Source of the DNA: Thermoanaerobacterales bacterium UBA4880
GTDB lineage: Bacteria > Bacillota > Thermoanaerobacteria > Thermoanaerobacterales > UBA4877
NCBI GenBank assembly: GCA_002399285.1
Contig: DHDI01000005.1
Span: 1 to 46,642, forward strand
Length of the DNA: 46,642 nt
Direction: 5' to 3'
The notes under the pieces were generated by a model that worked only from the letters and a program-made list of their open reading frames with translations, was not told where the DNA came from and did not search any database. This document shows positions 7,770 to 18,200 of this stretch, piece after piece (position 1 is the stretch's first letter; every line of letters begins with the position of its first letter). The position numbers were made by a program, and so were the translations under genes.

Positions 7770-7798
7770 TATATATAATATATTCGGTATTAATCCAA
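7770..7798 (-). promoter_or_regulatory. Possible promoter of the FBPA/P gene
   Basis: Minus strand TTGGAT (7793-7798), 17 nt, TATATA (7770-7775), 36 bp upstream of the chosen ATG. The region is very AT-rich, so chance matches are likely. Confidence 0.35.
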
Positions 7799-7829
7799 TA
7801 ATTCCTCCCTATTCTTATAAAAGTATGGC

Positions 7830-7869
7830 ACAAAAATAAAAAAGATGGCATATAATAATGTCATCTTTT
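7830..7869 (-). terminator. Rho-independent terminator after fabZ
   Basis: Eleven-pair stem (7840-7850 with 7859-7869; one G-T pair), loop TATAATAA; on the minus strand the flank is T-rich (7830-7841). It ends the mbl-flgF-flgG-flgJ-fabZ transcript about 70 bp past fabZ. Confidence 0.75.
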
Positions 7870-7939
7870 ATTAATAATCATAATGGAAGCAACACCTGCT
7901 GCTAACCTGTGATTAGAACTAATGCTCCTATATCGCTAA

Positions 7940-8383
7940 TTATATACTGTCCTGAACATCTACTGCTGCAAACATGATCTCAGCTTCACATACCCGCTTG
8001 CCGTCAACGGTTATTTTGCCCTTGCCCTTGCCCATTCCCATCTTCATTGCCGAAAATTCCATCTCTATCCTCATCTGGTCGCCGGGTTCTACGGTGCCTC
8101 TGAACCTGCATCTGTCCACACCCGTTATCACGAGAAGTTTATCCTTCATTGACTCCGATTGTTTCAAGGCGCAGGCGCCGAGCTGGGCCATGCATTCTAT
8201 CATAAGCACTCCGGGCATGATAGGTTTTCCCGGGAAATGTCCCTGAAAAAAATAATCGTTTATTGTCACATTCTTTATTCCTACTGCTCTCTTGCCCTCA
8301 TCTATCTCCAGTATCCTGTCTATAAGTAAAAATGGATACCTGTGAGGGATCAGTTTTTGTATCTCATTTATATCAAGCACCAT
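7940..8383 (-). CDS. fabZ: (3R)-hydroxyacyl-ACP dehydratase FabZ
   Basis: 147 residues, full length for FabZ. It removes water from 3-hydroxyacyl-ACP in fatty acid elongation as a cytoplasmic hotdog-fold dimer. The catalytic pair is visible: His49 in QGHFPGKPIMPG and Glu63 in MIECMAQ. The ATG lies very close to its GAGGTGG site, and the next codon, GTG, is an alternative start. It ends the mbl flagellar operon, as ywpB (fabZ) does beside mbl-flhO-flhP in Bacillus subtilis. Confidence 0.95.
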   Translation of the reverse strand: MVLDINEIQKLIPHRYPFLLIDRILEIDEGKRAVGIKNVTINDYFFQGHFPGKPIMPGVLMIECMAQLGACALKQSESMKDKLLVITGVDRCRFRGTVEPGDQMRIEMEFSAMKMGMGKGKGKITVDGKRVCEAEIMFAAVDVQDSI

Positions 8384-8394
8384 ACCACCTCATA

Positions 8395-8730
8395 TCAGTT
8401 GCCACTGAGTTGTTTATAAAGCATATCGGCCAGGCCGAAGCCTCCCGCATCACTGATTTTTTTTGCATATTCATCATCCAACATCGACGTAAACACATCC
8501 GTACCCAGAGAATCTCCATACAGGCTGTCCTTTGGTACGGTAGCCCTCATGCTCCTTAAAACTATGGAAACCATCACCGACTCAAGATCCTTGCAGGTCT
8601 GCTTTAAAAGCACATCATCCTTTTTATTGACGGCTTCATTTAGTATACCCGCAAAGGTACTCTCCTTAGCCGTACTGCCCTGAATATTTATACTGTCAAG
8701 CAGCGACTGAGTATCAATAGGATTGATCAA
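8395..8730 (-). CDS. flgJ: Flagellar rod-binding protein, FlgJ N-terminal domain
   Basis: 111 residues matching only the rod-binding half of FlgJ; the muramidase half found in Proteobacteria is absent, as is common in Firmicutes. The signature is LLKQTCKDLESVMVSIVLRSMRATVPK followed by a C-terminal GGFGLADMLYKQL. It caps the growing flagellar rod. The start is TTG at 8730, with AGGTGA 7 nt upstream overlapping the end of flgG. Bacillus subtilis does not carry this gene between flhP and fabZ. Confidence 0.88.
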   Translation of the reverse strand: MINPIDTQSLLDSINIQGSTAKESTFAGILNEAVNKKDDVLLKQTCKDLESVMVSIVLRSMRATVPKDSLYGDSLGTDVFTSMLDDEYAKKISDAGGFGLADMLYKQLSGN

Positions 8731-8741
8731 TTAAAAATCAC

Positions 8742-9524
8742 CTACCTCTTAAGGTTATCCGCAGTACTAAGCATTTCGTCCGCAGTCTGTATGGATTTAG
8801 AGTTGATCTCGTATGCCCTCTGGGCAGTAATAAGGTCAACCATTTCCTTGACAACCTGGACATTGGAGCTCTCCAAATAGCCCTGGTTTATCGTGCTGGT
8901 ACTGTCCGTCTCATCTTCGTATATCGGATCGCCGGAAGCAACGGTAGCGGCGTATAGATTGTCACCGGTAGCTTCCAACCCTTGGGGATTTAAAAACCTG
9001 GCCGTTCCTACCCTTGTCAGATCCTCCGTAGTTCCATCCTCATTTTTAACGCTTATTATTCCAAGCTTTGATATGGATATATCCTTTTGGTCGGAATCAA
9101 AATATATTTCCGCCCCGCCGCTGTCCAAAACGGGATATCCCTCGGATGTCGTCAGCATTACCGTATCTCCATCCACGCTCAATTTGAAACTCCCGTCCTT
9201 AGTATAGAGCTCCTTATCGTTGGGTCCGAGCACGGTAAAAAATCCCTCTCCGTCGATTGCCAGGTCCAAGGGATTATCCGTCTCCTGGGGACTGCCGCTA
9301 CTAAAATCCTTAACGATCGCCGATGGTTTTACACCATGGCCCACAGACAGATTCACCGGCCTTCCCTCATCATAAGACAGCTGTTGGTATAACAGGTCCT
9401 TAAATTCTGCCCTTTCCTTCTTGTATGCGGTAGTGTTTGCGTTTGCCAAATTATTCGATATGGTGTCAACATTCAGCTGCTGAGCCTGCATTCCCGAGGC
9501 CGCAGTCCACATCGCTCTTATCAT
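8742..9524 (-). CDS. flgG: Flagellar distal-rod protein FlgG (FlhP-type)
   Basis: 260 residues. The N-terminal rod motif (MWTAASGMQAQQLNVDTISNNLANANTTAYKK) and the C-terminal SNVQVVKEMVDLITAQRAYEINSKSIQTADEML are both intact and form the coiled ends shared by axial flagellar proteins. ATG with AAGGAGG upstream. With flgF it matches the flhO-flhP pair beside mbl in Bacillus. The protein is secreted by the flagellar export apparatus to form the distal rod. Confidence 0.93.
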   Translation of the reverse strand: MIRAMWTAASGMQAQQLNVDTISNNLANANTTAYKKERAEFKDLLYQQLSYDEGRPVNLSVGHGVKPSAIVKDFSSGSPQETDNPLDLAIDGEGFFTVLGPNDKELYTKDGSFKLSVDGDTVMLTTSEGYPVLDSGGAEIYFDSDQKDISISKLGIISVKNEDGTTEDLTRVGTARFLNPQGLEATGDNLYAATVASGDPIYEDETDSTSTINQGYLESSNVQVVKEMVDLITAQRAYEINSKSIQTADEMLSTADNLKR

Positions 9525-9538
9525 ACGTTTTTGCCTCC

Positions 9539-10273
9539 TTATACTTTTCCTAATTCATTTACCGACTTGTCCAAAGCGGTGTCCATCGTCGTAATGACTT
9601 TCTGGTTTGCCTCATATTCCCTCATAAGGTCTATCATATCGACCAGCTCGGTCACCGAATTGACATTGGATCCCTCCAAAAATCCCGGCTCTATCTCAGG
9701 GTTTGCAATTTGATTCCCGCCGCCCTGCGAATAATACAGATTATCCCCTTCTTTTCTCAGCACGGTCGTATCGGGAAATTCCACTATGTTTAAAGTCCCT
9801 GCACGTCTGCCATCCACAAAAACATTCCCCGCGTTGTCAAATCTCAACGTACCGCTGTCAATATGAATATCCCCGTTTTGGCCTTGCACCCTGTATCCTT
9901 CCGCCGTCACCAAATATCCATCCGCAGACTTTGTAAAGCTTCCGTCCCGGGTATATCTCACCCCATTAGGCGTATTTATTTGAAAAAGTCCGTTGCCCTT
10001 TATAGCAACATCCATGGGGCTGTCCGTCTCAATCATACTTGAGGAATTAAAATCGGTGTATACTTCTCCCGGCCTTACTCCAAAATAGAGATTGCCAATA
10101 GGCACCACATTTTCCGCCACCTTATATATGTCTTTATTCTGGGTGGCCTCCTCGATCATCAGATCTTTTTTAAAACCGGTGGTGTTTGCATTTGCAAGGT
10201 TATTTGATATAACATCGAGCTTTCTCTCCTGATTTACCATACTCCCTGCAGAAATATACATGCCTCGAATCAA
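9539..10273 (-). CDS. flgF: Flagellar rod protein FlgF (FlhO-type)
   Basis: 244 residues with the N-terminal YISAGSMVNQERKLDVISNNLANANTTGFKK and the C-terminal SNVNSVTELVDMIDLMREYEANQKVITTMD axial motifs. The middle is the beta-rich FlgG-like domain. The start is TTG at 10273, with GGAGG 7 nt upstream inside the end of mbl. It forms part of the proximal/distal flagellar rod. It is read directly after mbl with a 2-bp gap, so translation is probably coupled. Confidence 0.9.
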   Translation of the reverse strand: MIRGMYISAGSMVNQERKLDVISNNLANANTTGFKKDLMIEEATQNKDIYKVAENVVPIGNLYFGVRPGEVYTDFNSSSMIETDSPMDVAIKGNGLFQINTPNGVRYTRDGSFTKSADGYLVTAEGYRVQGQNGDIHIDSGTLRFDNAGNVFVDGRRAGTLNIVEFPDTTVLRKEGDNLYYSQGGGNQIANPEIEPGFLEGSNVNSVTELVDMIDLMREYEANQKVITTMDTALDKSVNELGKV

Positions 10274-10275
10274 AT

Positions 10276-11313
10276 TCAGGCCTCCTCTCCCGTTATTATT
10301 ACACTGGCTCCCACTCCGTTTCTGTTGATAGCATCAAGAGTTTCCAATGCCCTACCTGTGCCCAGCGCCACACAGGATATGGGATTTTCAGCAATGAACA
10401 CCGGTATCATCAAAGTCTTCTCCATCAACCTGTCCAAACCGTTGAGAAGCGAACCTCCCCCGGTCATGATGATACCCTTTGTACTTATATCCGATGCCAA
10501 TTCCGGCGGTGTCTTTTCCAAAACATTATGTACGGACTCAACTATCTGGTTTACCGGCTCTCTTAACGCCTCAAGAGTCTCGCCGCTGTTAATGGTAATA
10601 TTTTGCGGAAGACCTGTAATAAGGCTCCGCCCTCTTATATCCATAGATTTGCTCGGTTCCTGAGGATAAGCACAGCCTATGGTCTTCTTTATTTCCTCTG
10701 CCGTGCGTTCACCTATCATCAGACTGCGTTTCTTCTTAATATACTGGATTATTGCCTCGTCAAAATCATCACCCGCAACCTTGAGCGAGGCGCTGACCAC
10801 AGAGCCGCCCAGGGAGATAACGGCGATATCCGTCGTGCCGCCTCCTATATCCACAACCATATTGCCGCTTGGCTTTGATATGTCCATACCGGCTCCTATA
10901 GCCGCCGCTATAGGCTGTTCTATAAGGTAGACCTTCCTTGCGCCGGCCTGCTGTGCCGCCTCGATCACCGCTCTTCTCTCCACGCCCGTAACCTTGGCCG
11001 GAATCGCGACCATTACCCGCGGGCGTACAAAAGAACGTGATCCGCATGACTTTGATATGAAATATTTGAGCATTTTCTCAGTTATCTCATAATCGGATAT
11101 AACTCCCTCGCGAATAGGCCTTATAGCCACTATGTTGCCCGGCGTTCTGCCTATCATCCGCCTTGCGTCCTCGCCGACCGATAGTACCTTCTTGCTGTCC
11201 CGCTCAATTGCCACTACCGACGGTTCTGTCAGGACTATACTCTTTCCCTTTATATAAACAAGTACCGTAGCAGTACCAAGATCGATGCCTATATCCAGAC
11301 CCATTCCAAACAT
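10276..11313 (-). CDS. mbl: Rod-shape actin homologue Mbl/MreB
   Basis: 345 residues of the MreB family. The phosphate-1 motif (DIGIDLGTATVLVYIKG), phosphate-2 (MVVDIGGGTTDIAVISLGG) and adenosine motif (GIIMTGGGSLLNGLDRLM) mark the actin-like ATPase core. It polymerises on the inner face of the membrane and guides side-wall peptidoglycan synthesis. Of the MreB paralogues, Mbl is chosen because flgF-flgG-fabZ follow as in Bacillus. The spoIIID gene that precedes mbl in Bacillus is replaced here by the SLH operon. ATG with GGGTGG upstream. Confidence 0.92.
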   Translation of the reverse strand: MFGMGLDIGIDLGTATVLVYIKGKSIVLTEPSVVAIERDSKKVLSVGEDARRMIGRTPGNIVAIRPIREGVISDYEITEKMLKYFISKSCGSRSFVRPRVMVAIPAKVTGVERRAVIEAAQQAGARKVYLIEQPIAAAIGAGMDISKPSGNMVVDIGGGTTDIAVISLGGSVVSASLKVAGDDFDEAIIQYIKKKRSLMIGERTAEEIKKTIGCAYPQEPSKSMDIRGRSLITGLPQNITINSGETLEALREPVNQIVESVHNVLEKTPPELASDISTKGIIMTGGGSLLNGLDRLMEKTLMIPVFIAENPISCVALGTGRALETLDAINRNGVGASVIITGEEA

Positions 11314-11375
11314 AACCCGACCACCCTTCGTTTGTTCTCTGATTTTATATTCTATATTATTTTTTAAAATCCTCT

Positions 11376-12884
11376 TTATTTGTAATTAATTATTCCGTCC
11401 TTGTAGTCCTTCTGGAAGTCCTTCTTAAGGTAGTCTATATATCTGTTTATCAATACTGCAGCCTCCGCACGGGTCAACGAGTCGTCCGGATTGATCCGGT
11501 TGCAGTTGTCACCTTGGATTATTTGCATCTTAGATGCCACATATACGGCGTCCTTTGCCCACAGCGGAATACTTCCGTCATCGGCGTATATGGTGGTATA
11601 TCCATAGTTAGGGGCCAGGCCCTCCAGTCCGGCGGCTCTTACCAGCAGAGCAACGGCCTGCGCCCTGGTAAGATATTCATCGGGGCCGAACCGGCGCGGT
11701 GATAACCCGTCGATGAGTCCCTTATCATAGGCATTCTTAATATATGGATAGTAAATACTGTCTGTCTTTAGATCATCAAAGGGAGATACCTCCTCAGTCT
11801 TATTCCTGCCGGTCCTTGTGGTCCTTGTAGGTTTCGCATCAGTGGAATCAGGCAGCATATTCACGGCTTTTGATATCGCCATGACAAAGTCTGCCCTGGT
11901 CATGGGTATATTCGGATAAAAATTGGTCGTATCATGAGCAAGCACATTCAGACTTGCAAGCCTGCCGATATCATTTTCCGCCCAGTGTCCGGACGTGTCC
12001 CGGTATTCAGGTATCAACATCCTTTCCTGAGTTACGGGCTCGGTCATGGTAAATGAAACGGAGTCCTCATCCCGCCGGCTGTTATTGGCAGTAAAACCTG
12101 TGTCGGTGGTCTTTACCGTCGGGAGGTCGTAGTCTATCTTCGCAGTACACTGATTCTTTCCCTGAAGCAGATATCCACCCTTAAAGCTGATCCATGTGGG
12201 ATCATTGGCAACATAGTCCAAGGTCTTCTCACTGGTATAGGACAGATATTCATGATAATTGCCATTCCAGCTCACTTTTTCAGTTTTATCGGTTGCAGGC
12301 ATGGAATAGGTAACGGCCTGGCCCACATCCATAGTCTCGGTAGAGCCCCAGTAATGGTCGTACCCTGTTGTTTTGCCTTCAATATCCACAGTCACTTTGC
12401 CTTGATTCTTGTTGATGGTATAAGTTTTTCTTCCCGTCCAGTTTCCTGCAAAATAATCCACCGCGGGCTTGTTGTCGGTTACCTTGGACATGCTGAAAGC
12501 ATAGTCGTCAAGAGCATAGGTATTGCTTCCGACCTTGATAGTCTCCCGGTAATTTTTATCAAGAGCGGACGTCTCTATGGTCTGATGTTTTTCAGTGTTT
12601 TCCTCCACAGTCGTATTTACCGTATAACTGCGGGTCAAAGTGGCCTTCTTCTCCGTATTTGTCAGGTTATACCGGTAAGTGGTCCTGATATTTCCCGACC
12701 TGTTGCTCGATGTAACATCCAATGTCCCTGTCATCAGCAGCGGCTGTCCGGTAACAAATACATACTCCTTATACTCATAGCCATCCGAAAGCCCTCCCTC
12801 AAATCCCGGGACCTGCGCATAAGCTGTGCTGGATATAAGCATAAGGACAGCGAGCACAGACGCAAAAACCTTCTTCAAATTCAT
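11376..12884 (-). CDS. Secreted protein with three C-terminal SLH domains
   Basis: 502 residues. A signal peptide (about 1-23, AYA cleavage) precedes a beta-rich Ser/Thr-rich region of about 270 residues that I do not recognise. Then come three S-layer homology domains at about 295-345, 365-420 and 430-490 (SGHWAENDIGRL, LTRAQAVALLVRAAG, WAKDAVYVA). SLH triplets hold proteins to pyruvylated secondary wall polymer, so this protein should sit on the wall. The ATG overlaps the previous stop as ATGA, behind GGAGGGAGG, so translation is coupled. No terminator is visible before mbl (62 bp), so the mbl operon may be partly read from here. Confidence 0.9.
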   Translation of the reverse strand: MNLKKVFASVLAVLMLISSTAYAQVPGFEGGLSDGYEYKEYVFVTGQPLLMTGTLDVTSSNRSGNIRTTYRYNLTNTEKKATLTRSYTVNTTVEENTEKHQTIETSALDKNYRETIKVGSNTYALDDYAFSMSKVTDNKPAVDYFAGNWTGRKTYTINKNQGKVTVDIEGKTTGYDHYWGSTETMDVGQAVTYSMPATDKTEKVSWNGNYHEYLSYTSEKTLDYVANDPTWISFKGGYLLQGKNQCTAKIDYDLPTVKTTDTGFTANNSRRDEDSVSFTMTEPVTQERMLIPEYRDTSGHWAENDIGRLASLNVLAHDTTNFYPNIPMTRADFVMAISKAVNMLPDSTDAKPTRTTRTGRNKTEEVSPFDDLKTDSIYYPYIKNAYDKGLIDGLSPRRFGPDEYLTRAQAVALLVRAAGLEGLAPNYGYTTIYADDGSIPLWAKDAVYVASKMQIIQGDNCNRINPDDSLTRAEAAVLINRYIDYLKKDFQKDYKDGIINYK

Positions 12885-15280
12885 TCGCCTCCCTCCACTA
12901 TCAAGATCGCATCCATGTCATCGTCCACAAGGATATACACGGATGATCCTTCCTTGATTCTGTCCGCAGAAGACACCCTGCCGTTTATTATCGCCAGTGA
13001 ATTCTCCGCCCAGACATACCCCAGGGACGGCCCAACCGTCCACTTGTCGGTAAGAGCACTGTATTCCGCGACATCTTTGATTTCTACACGATAATCATTC
13101 TCTACTCCGGCTATTTTTGCAGTTACAAACCTCACATTAGCCAGTCTGCCGTCATCTTCATCGGGGTCATATATGACCATGCCTACTACCTCGTCGCCAT
13201 CCATGACCGCATAGAAATTCTTGCCTTCATAATCCGGATGTCTGTCATATCTGTCGTTTAAAAAGTCATCAGGCGATAGCTCTTCATTGTTGATATAATC
13301 CAGTATATACGTATCGTCGCTAACGTAGAAGTCACCGCTGTCCCTTATCCTGCTCCACGTATTGCCCTCTATCTCATATACGCGGTCCGCATCAAAAGTA
13401 GTAGAATCTATAGTATCTATTTCGCCCTTCACTATCATCACGGAAGGCTGACGATCAAGCACCATAAGCAGCGGTGCGGTATTGCCGCCGCCCGTTCTGT
13501 CCAGCAGCGCAAGCACCGTCTGATCCTCTTCCAGATTGTCGGCAGTGATCATCTTTCCGTCTTTGAGTAGGATACTTCCGGAATTTATCTGCACGTCGGT
13601 GCTGGGCAGAGATATCCTGCCCGCCACGCCGTCTACCCTATCTATCTTTTCTACATATTCCTTCATATATCCGGTCTCTATAATGACCCTGTATACCTTC
13701 TCTTCACCATACTCCATTCTGGTTATAAAATACGCATAGCTTCCTATATAATCACTCATATTTCCCTGTTCCACATTGGATTTATAGACCTCTATATCAT
13801 CGGAAACCGGCAGCCGGACTGCCTCGCCATTGTTCCAGCGAAAGTTGTCAAACTTCTTCGTATCATTTATCTGGATCCCGTTTGCAATCACCGATGATAG
13901 CTTTCCCCTGTAAAGATAGGCATACTGCATATTGCCGGTCACCCTATCTACAGAGTACACATTTCCGGCATCATCAAGATACACCTTCACCGAATCACCC
14001 GGCTTGGCATTCAAACTGACATAAGACGGCAGGGTAAGGCTGCGGAGACTCCCGCTTTCGTCCCGTACCGTCAATATGCCGCCATCCGCTCCGACCATAT
14101 TCCCCGTAAGATAGAAGGTTCCCGGCTGAGCATACCCCGGGGTGTCAAGCTGACTGTCTATGGCAAGCTGCAAAAGATTTGAGTTCCTGCTGGAAAAAGA
14201 TACATATTGGCCTGGCATAAGCTCATTTGCAGATACCTTTTTCCCGTTCACGGTGATCACGGTGTCCTGGGTTATATTAAAGCCTGTCACATGCCCGGCA
14301 ACATCAATATTGACCTTGTTATTATCCGCCGACTTTATAACACCTTCATTATCCTTGGCGCTTCGGGAACTTACCGATATCACCTCCGCCAGATAGGGCA
14401 CGCCGTTTTTCATGTAAATATCCACATTCTGATTTAGTCTGAGCTGGCTCCCGACACTGCCGTTATTCAAAACGACTATGCCGTGTGCACCGTCCGTAGC
14501 TAAGACAAACACGCCGCCATCCTCTCGCATTATAGTGTAGTCGGTATTATTTGCGGTATAATACACCAAACCGCTCTGCTTTGTAATATTGAATCTTTCG
14601 GGATACTTGTCCAGTATCCTGCCTAATACGGCCGCTGCCTCTCCGCGTGTCAACCCGTTTCTTGGGCCGAACGTACCGTTTCCATAACCCGCCATGATTC
14701 CGTTCTTTATTACCGATTCTATATAAGGCATATAATCCATGTTGATGGTATTACTGTCCGAAAAGGCAGAAGCGAAGCTTTGATCAATACCATAGGCAGG
14801 GGTATAGTCCAGGGCCCGGCCTATGTATGCCGCGAATTCTTCTCTTGTTGCTTTGCTCTTCCAATTTTGCGAATATATATCTCCTTCCGATATATACCCA
14901 TTGTCCGCCGCCGTCAGTATATAACCCTTTGCCCACGAGTCGGCCTTCATAGTACCGCCGCTAAGTCCGGCAGCGTTCTGGGCATCGCCCTCCAGACCAG
15001 CTATACGCAATGCTATGCCTATGGCCTCCTCCCTGGTGATGCCGCTGCCGGAATGAAACATGCCGTCGCCGGTACCCTTGAGCACCGACAGCGCGGTGAC
15101 CCGTACGGCGTCTCTGTATGTCCATGAGGGCACCTTATCCTTGAACGATACGCTGTTCAATACAATCTTGTATCCCTGCAGACCCCGATATGTCTCGCTG
15201 ACTGCCGGTGCTGCATAGGCACTGCACATTGAGCCTAAAAAGACGGCAATTGTTAAAATCGCAATTAGAATCCTTTTCAT
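12881..15280 (-). CDS. Secreted protein with three N-terminal SLH domains
   Basis: 799 residues. A signal peptide (about 1-23, AYAA) is followed directly by three SLH domains at about 50-97, 110-163 and 171-228 (GITREEAIGIALRIAG, ATREEFAAYIGRAL, LTRGEAAAVLGRIL). The remaining 570 residues are beta-rich repeats with recurring short modules (VNGKKVSANELMPGQYV, SVKVYLDDAGNVYSVDRV), and the C-terminus is acidic. The likely role is a wall-anchored surface protein. It lies 6 bp after the TIG protein and overlaps the next SLH gene by 4 bp. Confidence 0.9.
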   Translation of the reverse strand: MKRILIAILTIAVFLGSMCSAYAAPAVSETYRGLQGYKIVLNSVSFKDKVPSWTYRDAVRVTALSVLKGTGDGMFHSGSGITREEAIGIALRIAGLEGDAQNAAGLSGGTMKADSWAKGYILTAADNGYISEGDIYSQNWKSKATREEFAAYIGRALDYTPAYGIDQSFASAFSDSNTINMDYMPYIESVIKNGIMAGYGNGTFGPRNGLTRGEAAAVLGRILDKYPERFNITKQSGLVYYTANNTDYTIMREDGGVFVLATDGAHGIVVLNNGSVGSQLRLNQNVDIYMKNGVPYLAEVISVSSRSAKDNEGVIKSADNNKVNIDVAGHVTGFNITQDTVITVNGKKVSANELMPGQYVSFSSRNSNLLQLAIDSQLDTPGYAQPGTFYLTGNMVGADGGILTVRDESGSLRSLTLPSYVSLNAKPGDSVKVYLDDAGNVYSVDRVTGNMQYAYLYRGKLSSVIANGIQINDTKKFDNFRWNNGEAVRLPVSDDIEVYKSNVEQGNMSDYIGSYAYFITRMEYGEEKVYRVIIETGYMKEYVEKIDRVDGVAGRISLPSTDVQINSGSILLKDGKMITADNLEEDQTVLALLDRTGGGNTAPLLMVLDRQPSVMIVKGEIDTIDSTTFDADRVYEIEGNTWSRIRDSGDFYVSDDTYILDYINNEELSPDDFLNDRYDRHPDYEGKNFYAVMDGDEVVGMVIYDPDEDDGRLANVRFVTAKIAGVENDYRVEIKDVAEYSALTDKWTVGPSLGYVWAENSLAIINGRVSSADRIKEGSSVYILVDDDMDAILIVEGGE

Positions 15281-15286
15281 GTTGAC

Positions 15287-18200
15287 CTATCTCCCCAAAA
15301 TAGCATACACGCCCGTGCTTTTTATTGACGATAATTGTTTAGTACCACTGCTTATCATATTCCACTTTCTGTCGACCTCATTGAACATATATAAACCCCT
15401 TGCTTCCGAACCGCTAAATGTAAGCTGCATGTCAAAGTTTTGTAAATAATGTATATCGACTTGCTTTCCGTCAATAGTTGATTTTACGTCCATCCTGAAC
15501 AACGGCGACAATATTCTTGTGCCTCTGTCAACAAACTTGGAGTAGCTTCCATAATCGCTCCCAGTGATTTCCTGTATCTCCACCGTTATATAGTCGCCGG
15601 AATGAGATCCCGTCGATCCCATGTCATGATCCGCAAGATCGCTTATCACAAATTCAGCTTCTACCTTAGGTGAGTTTAATACTGCCGACTCCTTGGAATT
15701 CTTGATAAGATACAGTGGCACGTTGATTTTAATATCCGTCGGCTTGGATGGATCAAGGTCCAAGTCAAATGAAAACCTGCTCTCGTTCACTCCAAGAGTT
15801 ATCAGTGCTGCTCCCCCCGAGACGCTTACCTGATTTTCCCGTGCCGTATCGTCATAATCATAATCCGGCTTTTTATCTTTAGTCGAAGCACTTGCCGTTG
15901 CCGACTTAGATAGACCGAAGGAGTTGATCGCCTCCAACCGGAAATAATACTTGGCATCCCTTTCAAGACCCTTAACATAATATTGGATATCTTCGGTGGA
16001 AGCTATAAATTCATATGTATCGCTGCGGGATCTTCTGCCGTACAGCATATAATAATCGGCTCCGTCTACGGAATCCCAAGTCAATTTTATGGTGTCGCCG
16101 GATACACCGACGGCTGTAAATCCCGAAGGACCTGCAGGTATAGTATTCACGAATTCAAATCCGTCCTTCAATACAGCCTCGCCGTATGCATCAATATTTC
16201 TCACGACCACATCGGCCTTGCCTGCGGCATGGGAGGGGATTATTACCTCTAAGGTCGTGTAGTCCACACGGCTGACCTTAAGGGCCTCCGTATTGTCAAA
16301 GTATACCTTGACATCCTCCATAAAACCGTCGCCCTTGATTATAACCTTCTCACCGCCCAACGCAGACCCGTGGTTGGGCTCTATGGAGGTTATCACAGGG
16401 CTGCTCTCCATTAAAATATAGGTGAAAGCACTCTTTAGGGTCGCGCTGTTATCTCCCTCATTGTAAACGACCACATCCTGCGGGATGCCCGCCGCCGATG
16501 GATCGGCTGCAGGTGTATAAATGCATATCGCATTGCCGTCCGCGGCGATAGATTTTACCGTCGCTTCCTTGCTTCCTATATAGACCTTGGCATTGGGTCT
16601 GAAGTCGGAACCGTAGACATATACCGGCGTACCTCCATTTATGCTGCCGCTTGTGGGATCTATCCTGTCGATCTTGGGATTGGTAAGCGGTTTTATAAAG
16701 GTCATCTTACCCTCTGCAATACCTCCGTCAGGATTTATGACCTGGATCTTTCTATCTCCCACCGTGGCAACCGGCGGTATTTTTATAAGTATGCGTCCCG
16801 AACTTACGACATCTATGTTATAGTCGGTCGGATTATTCGCATCTTCACCGGGGTTTAAAGTAAGATCAATGTTTTTATCCCCGTCGATTATCCTGACAAT
16901 GCTGCCGGGATTTACTTCTTTCCCGTCGGAATTCAGGATGCGCATGGAAAATCCCGAACCAGTGATCTCTGCATAACCGCCGGTGATCGGCATAGTAGAT
17001 GGTATGATCGAGGTGATCTGCGGTTTCGACTGGCTATAGGTGAATCCGTTCTTCAAAACGGCCAGGCCGCTGTCCGGATTCGCCACCATGACGTCCACCG
17101 AGCCCGAACCGTTATAGGGGGGCGTCACCGCAGTGATCATGTTATACTTTACGTAGTTTATATCCTCGGCCTTCTGATTCCCAAAGTATACCTCGGGAAG
17201 CCTATCCCCATCCTTCCTGAAATCATCGCCGGTTATCGTAACCAAGTCTCCGCCGAAGGCGCTGCCCTTATTGGGGGTGACCGCCGTGACCGTCGGACCG
17301 CTGGCCGCCTTTATATATGTGAAGCCAGCCTTGACCATGTCGCTGCCGCCGTCCTTATTGAGCACAGATACGTCCACCTGGCCCGGCCCATGAGGAGGAG
17401 TCTTTACCTTGATTATCTGACTTTCCTCGTCGAAACTCGTTATTTGAGCCTTTTGGTCGCCGAAGTATACCTCAACGTTCTGCCTGAAGTCCTTTCCGCT
17501 TAACGCCACCAACGTACCCCCGTCCGACGAACCGACGATGGGAGTAACGGTATCTATTACGGGATCGCTGTCCGGTATTTGAAAATTAAACTTTATTTTG
17601 TTTGATACCGCCGTATCAGGGTTTTCTATATATACATCATAGTTTCCCGCGATCGGTCCCTGATCATCGGGTATGGAAGGTATGATAAAGCTTATTGCCG
17701 ATGGATCGATGACATCCACCTCGCCATGTTCTCTGTCCAACGCCCGCCCGCCCACTATAACCTTGGATTGTTCGCTGTATACGGGGTTACCATCTTCATC
17801 TTTTACAGGCTCATTATTTTCATCCAGCAGCGGTACGCTCATTATAAAATCGCTGCCGCTTATCCACACCTTGGTGCCGCTGCCGCCATGAGTAGGTACT
17901 ATGGAGGTTATCTTGGGATTTGTAGACATTATGGTATACTCGAAACCGTCCTTTACGGTGGCGACCGCCCCTTCGGCGTCCCCAGCCGCAAGGCTTATGA
18001 CCTGCACTGCTTTTTTGCCCACCGTTCCCGGAGGAGTCGTAATGGTTACGGCATTTCCCGCAATGCTTTTTATCTTTGCTTCTTCCCCGTCTATGGTCAC
18101 ATACACCGATTTGGGAAACGTGCCGCCGGAAATCTTAACTGTGGTGCCGCCCTCTATCGGCCCACGGCCCGGTTCTATGCTTTCTATACCCATCTTGTAT

